This document shows, one piece after another, positions 63,889 through 64,000 of a DNA stretch of 64,000 bases. The position numbers were made by a program, and so were the translations under genes. A model generated the notes under the pieces. The model made no database searches and had not been told where the DNA came from. It saw nothing but the letters and a program-made list of their open reading frames with translations. Positions within the stretch are counted from its first letter, which is position 1. Each line of letters opens with the position of its first letter. Source of the stretch: JAAFHB01 sp942493325 (GTDB lineage Bacteria > Bacteroidota > Bacteroidia > Bacteroidales > Prolixibacteraceae); NCBI GenBank assembly GCA_942493325.1, contig OW818689.1:2666001-2730000 (forward strand), given 5' to 3'.

Positions 63889-64000
63889 ATGAAGACTAGC
63901 ATCCTCAGGATTACCCTTTTGTTCACACTTGTAGCATTGATTTTACCGGCAGCTGGCCAGATGAAATCGACTCCCGGATTATCTGACCCGGGATCATTCA
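63889..64000 (+). CDS. N-terminus of a secreted protein (cut by window end)
   Basis: An ATG at 63889 opens a frame with a clear signal peptide: LRITLLFTLVALILPAAGQ at residues 6-24, then KSTPGLSDPGS. It is still open at base 64000. Too little is visible to name the family. Confidence 0.6.
   Translation, partial: MKTSILRITLLFTLVALILPAAGQMKSTPGLSDPGSF

Overview
The window is a stretch of chromosome from a member of the Bacteroidota, most likely a free-living Bacteroidales/Marinilabiliales-type organism. The evidence is the many TAnnTTTG-type -7 promoter elements with an upstream TTTG about 19 bp away, Bacteroidota-restricted families (DUF3822 next to rsmD, DUF6261, a 1051-residue TMEM260/DUF2723-like membrane protein), S1 with a long acidic N-terminus, and a large share of secreted sugar-related proteins. 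GC content is moderate (about 40-45 %). The 9.0-16.2 kb interval is visibly more AT-rich.

Layout. 0-2.7 kb: a cation P-type ATPase (cut by the window edge) behind a self-regulated MarR gene. 2.9-6.9 kb: polysaccharide deacetylase and a GT-C-type membrane protein. 7.4-7.7 kb: two tRNA-Gln genes with promoter and terminator. 7.7-9.0 kb: a PQQ-like propeller protein. 9.0-16.2 kb: an accessory patch holding a pectate-lyase relic, two small orphan genes, two head-to-tail copies of one insertion sequence (the second frameshifted), a methyltransferase tail relic, a BNR-repeat lipoprotein and a UPF0175 antitoxin whose partner toxin is reduced to an N-terminal stub fused to a HEAT-repeat protein. 16.2-26 kb: FAD oxidoreductase, YbaK-type deacylase, a transglutaminase-esterase fusion, HAD phosphatase, an Omp85-like outer-membrane protein and an rRNA methyltransferase. 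26-29.2 kb: cysK-cysE and pnuC-NR kinase, two overlapping gene pairs for cysteine and NAD+ supply. 29.3-33.3 kb: S41 protease, FMN oxidoreductase, LytTR regulator. 33.4-33.8 kb: a tRNA-Asp array with one decapitated copy. 33.9-42 kb: housekeeping genes (rsmD, helicase, rnz, STAS, rpsA). 42-47 kb: phosphoglucomutase and a DUF1080 / TIM-barrel / Gfo-Idh-MocA group that resembles the 3-keto-glycoside pathway. 48.9-50.4 kb: guaA. 51.9-57 kb: a galactose locus (galK with an MFS sugar permease; GntR repressor divergent from galM). 57-63.3 kb: acyl-CoA ligase, CE2-like esterase, transaldolase and a DedA-ATP-grasp fusion. 63.5-64 kb: a broken sensor gene and the start of a secreted protein.

Three intergenic gaps (2.70-2.94, 37.46-37.82 and 50.43-50.84 kb) carry the same composite repeat in the same orientation: G-rich ATGGGG-type runs and, at their right end, a conserved segment of AATTCGT iterations. 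Two of the three also carry inverted copies of a GTGACCGGGTGAC core. This family, the DedA-ATP-grasp fusion and the antitoxin/toxin-stub/HEAT gene are the items I consider most worth following up. Nothing here was checked against a database; family names come from motifs I could read.
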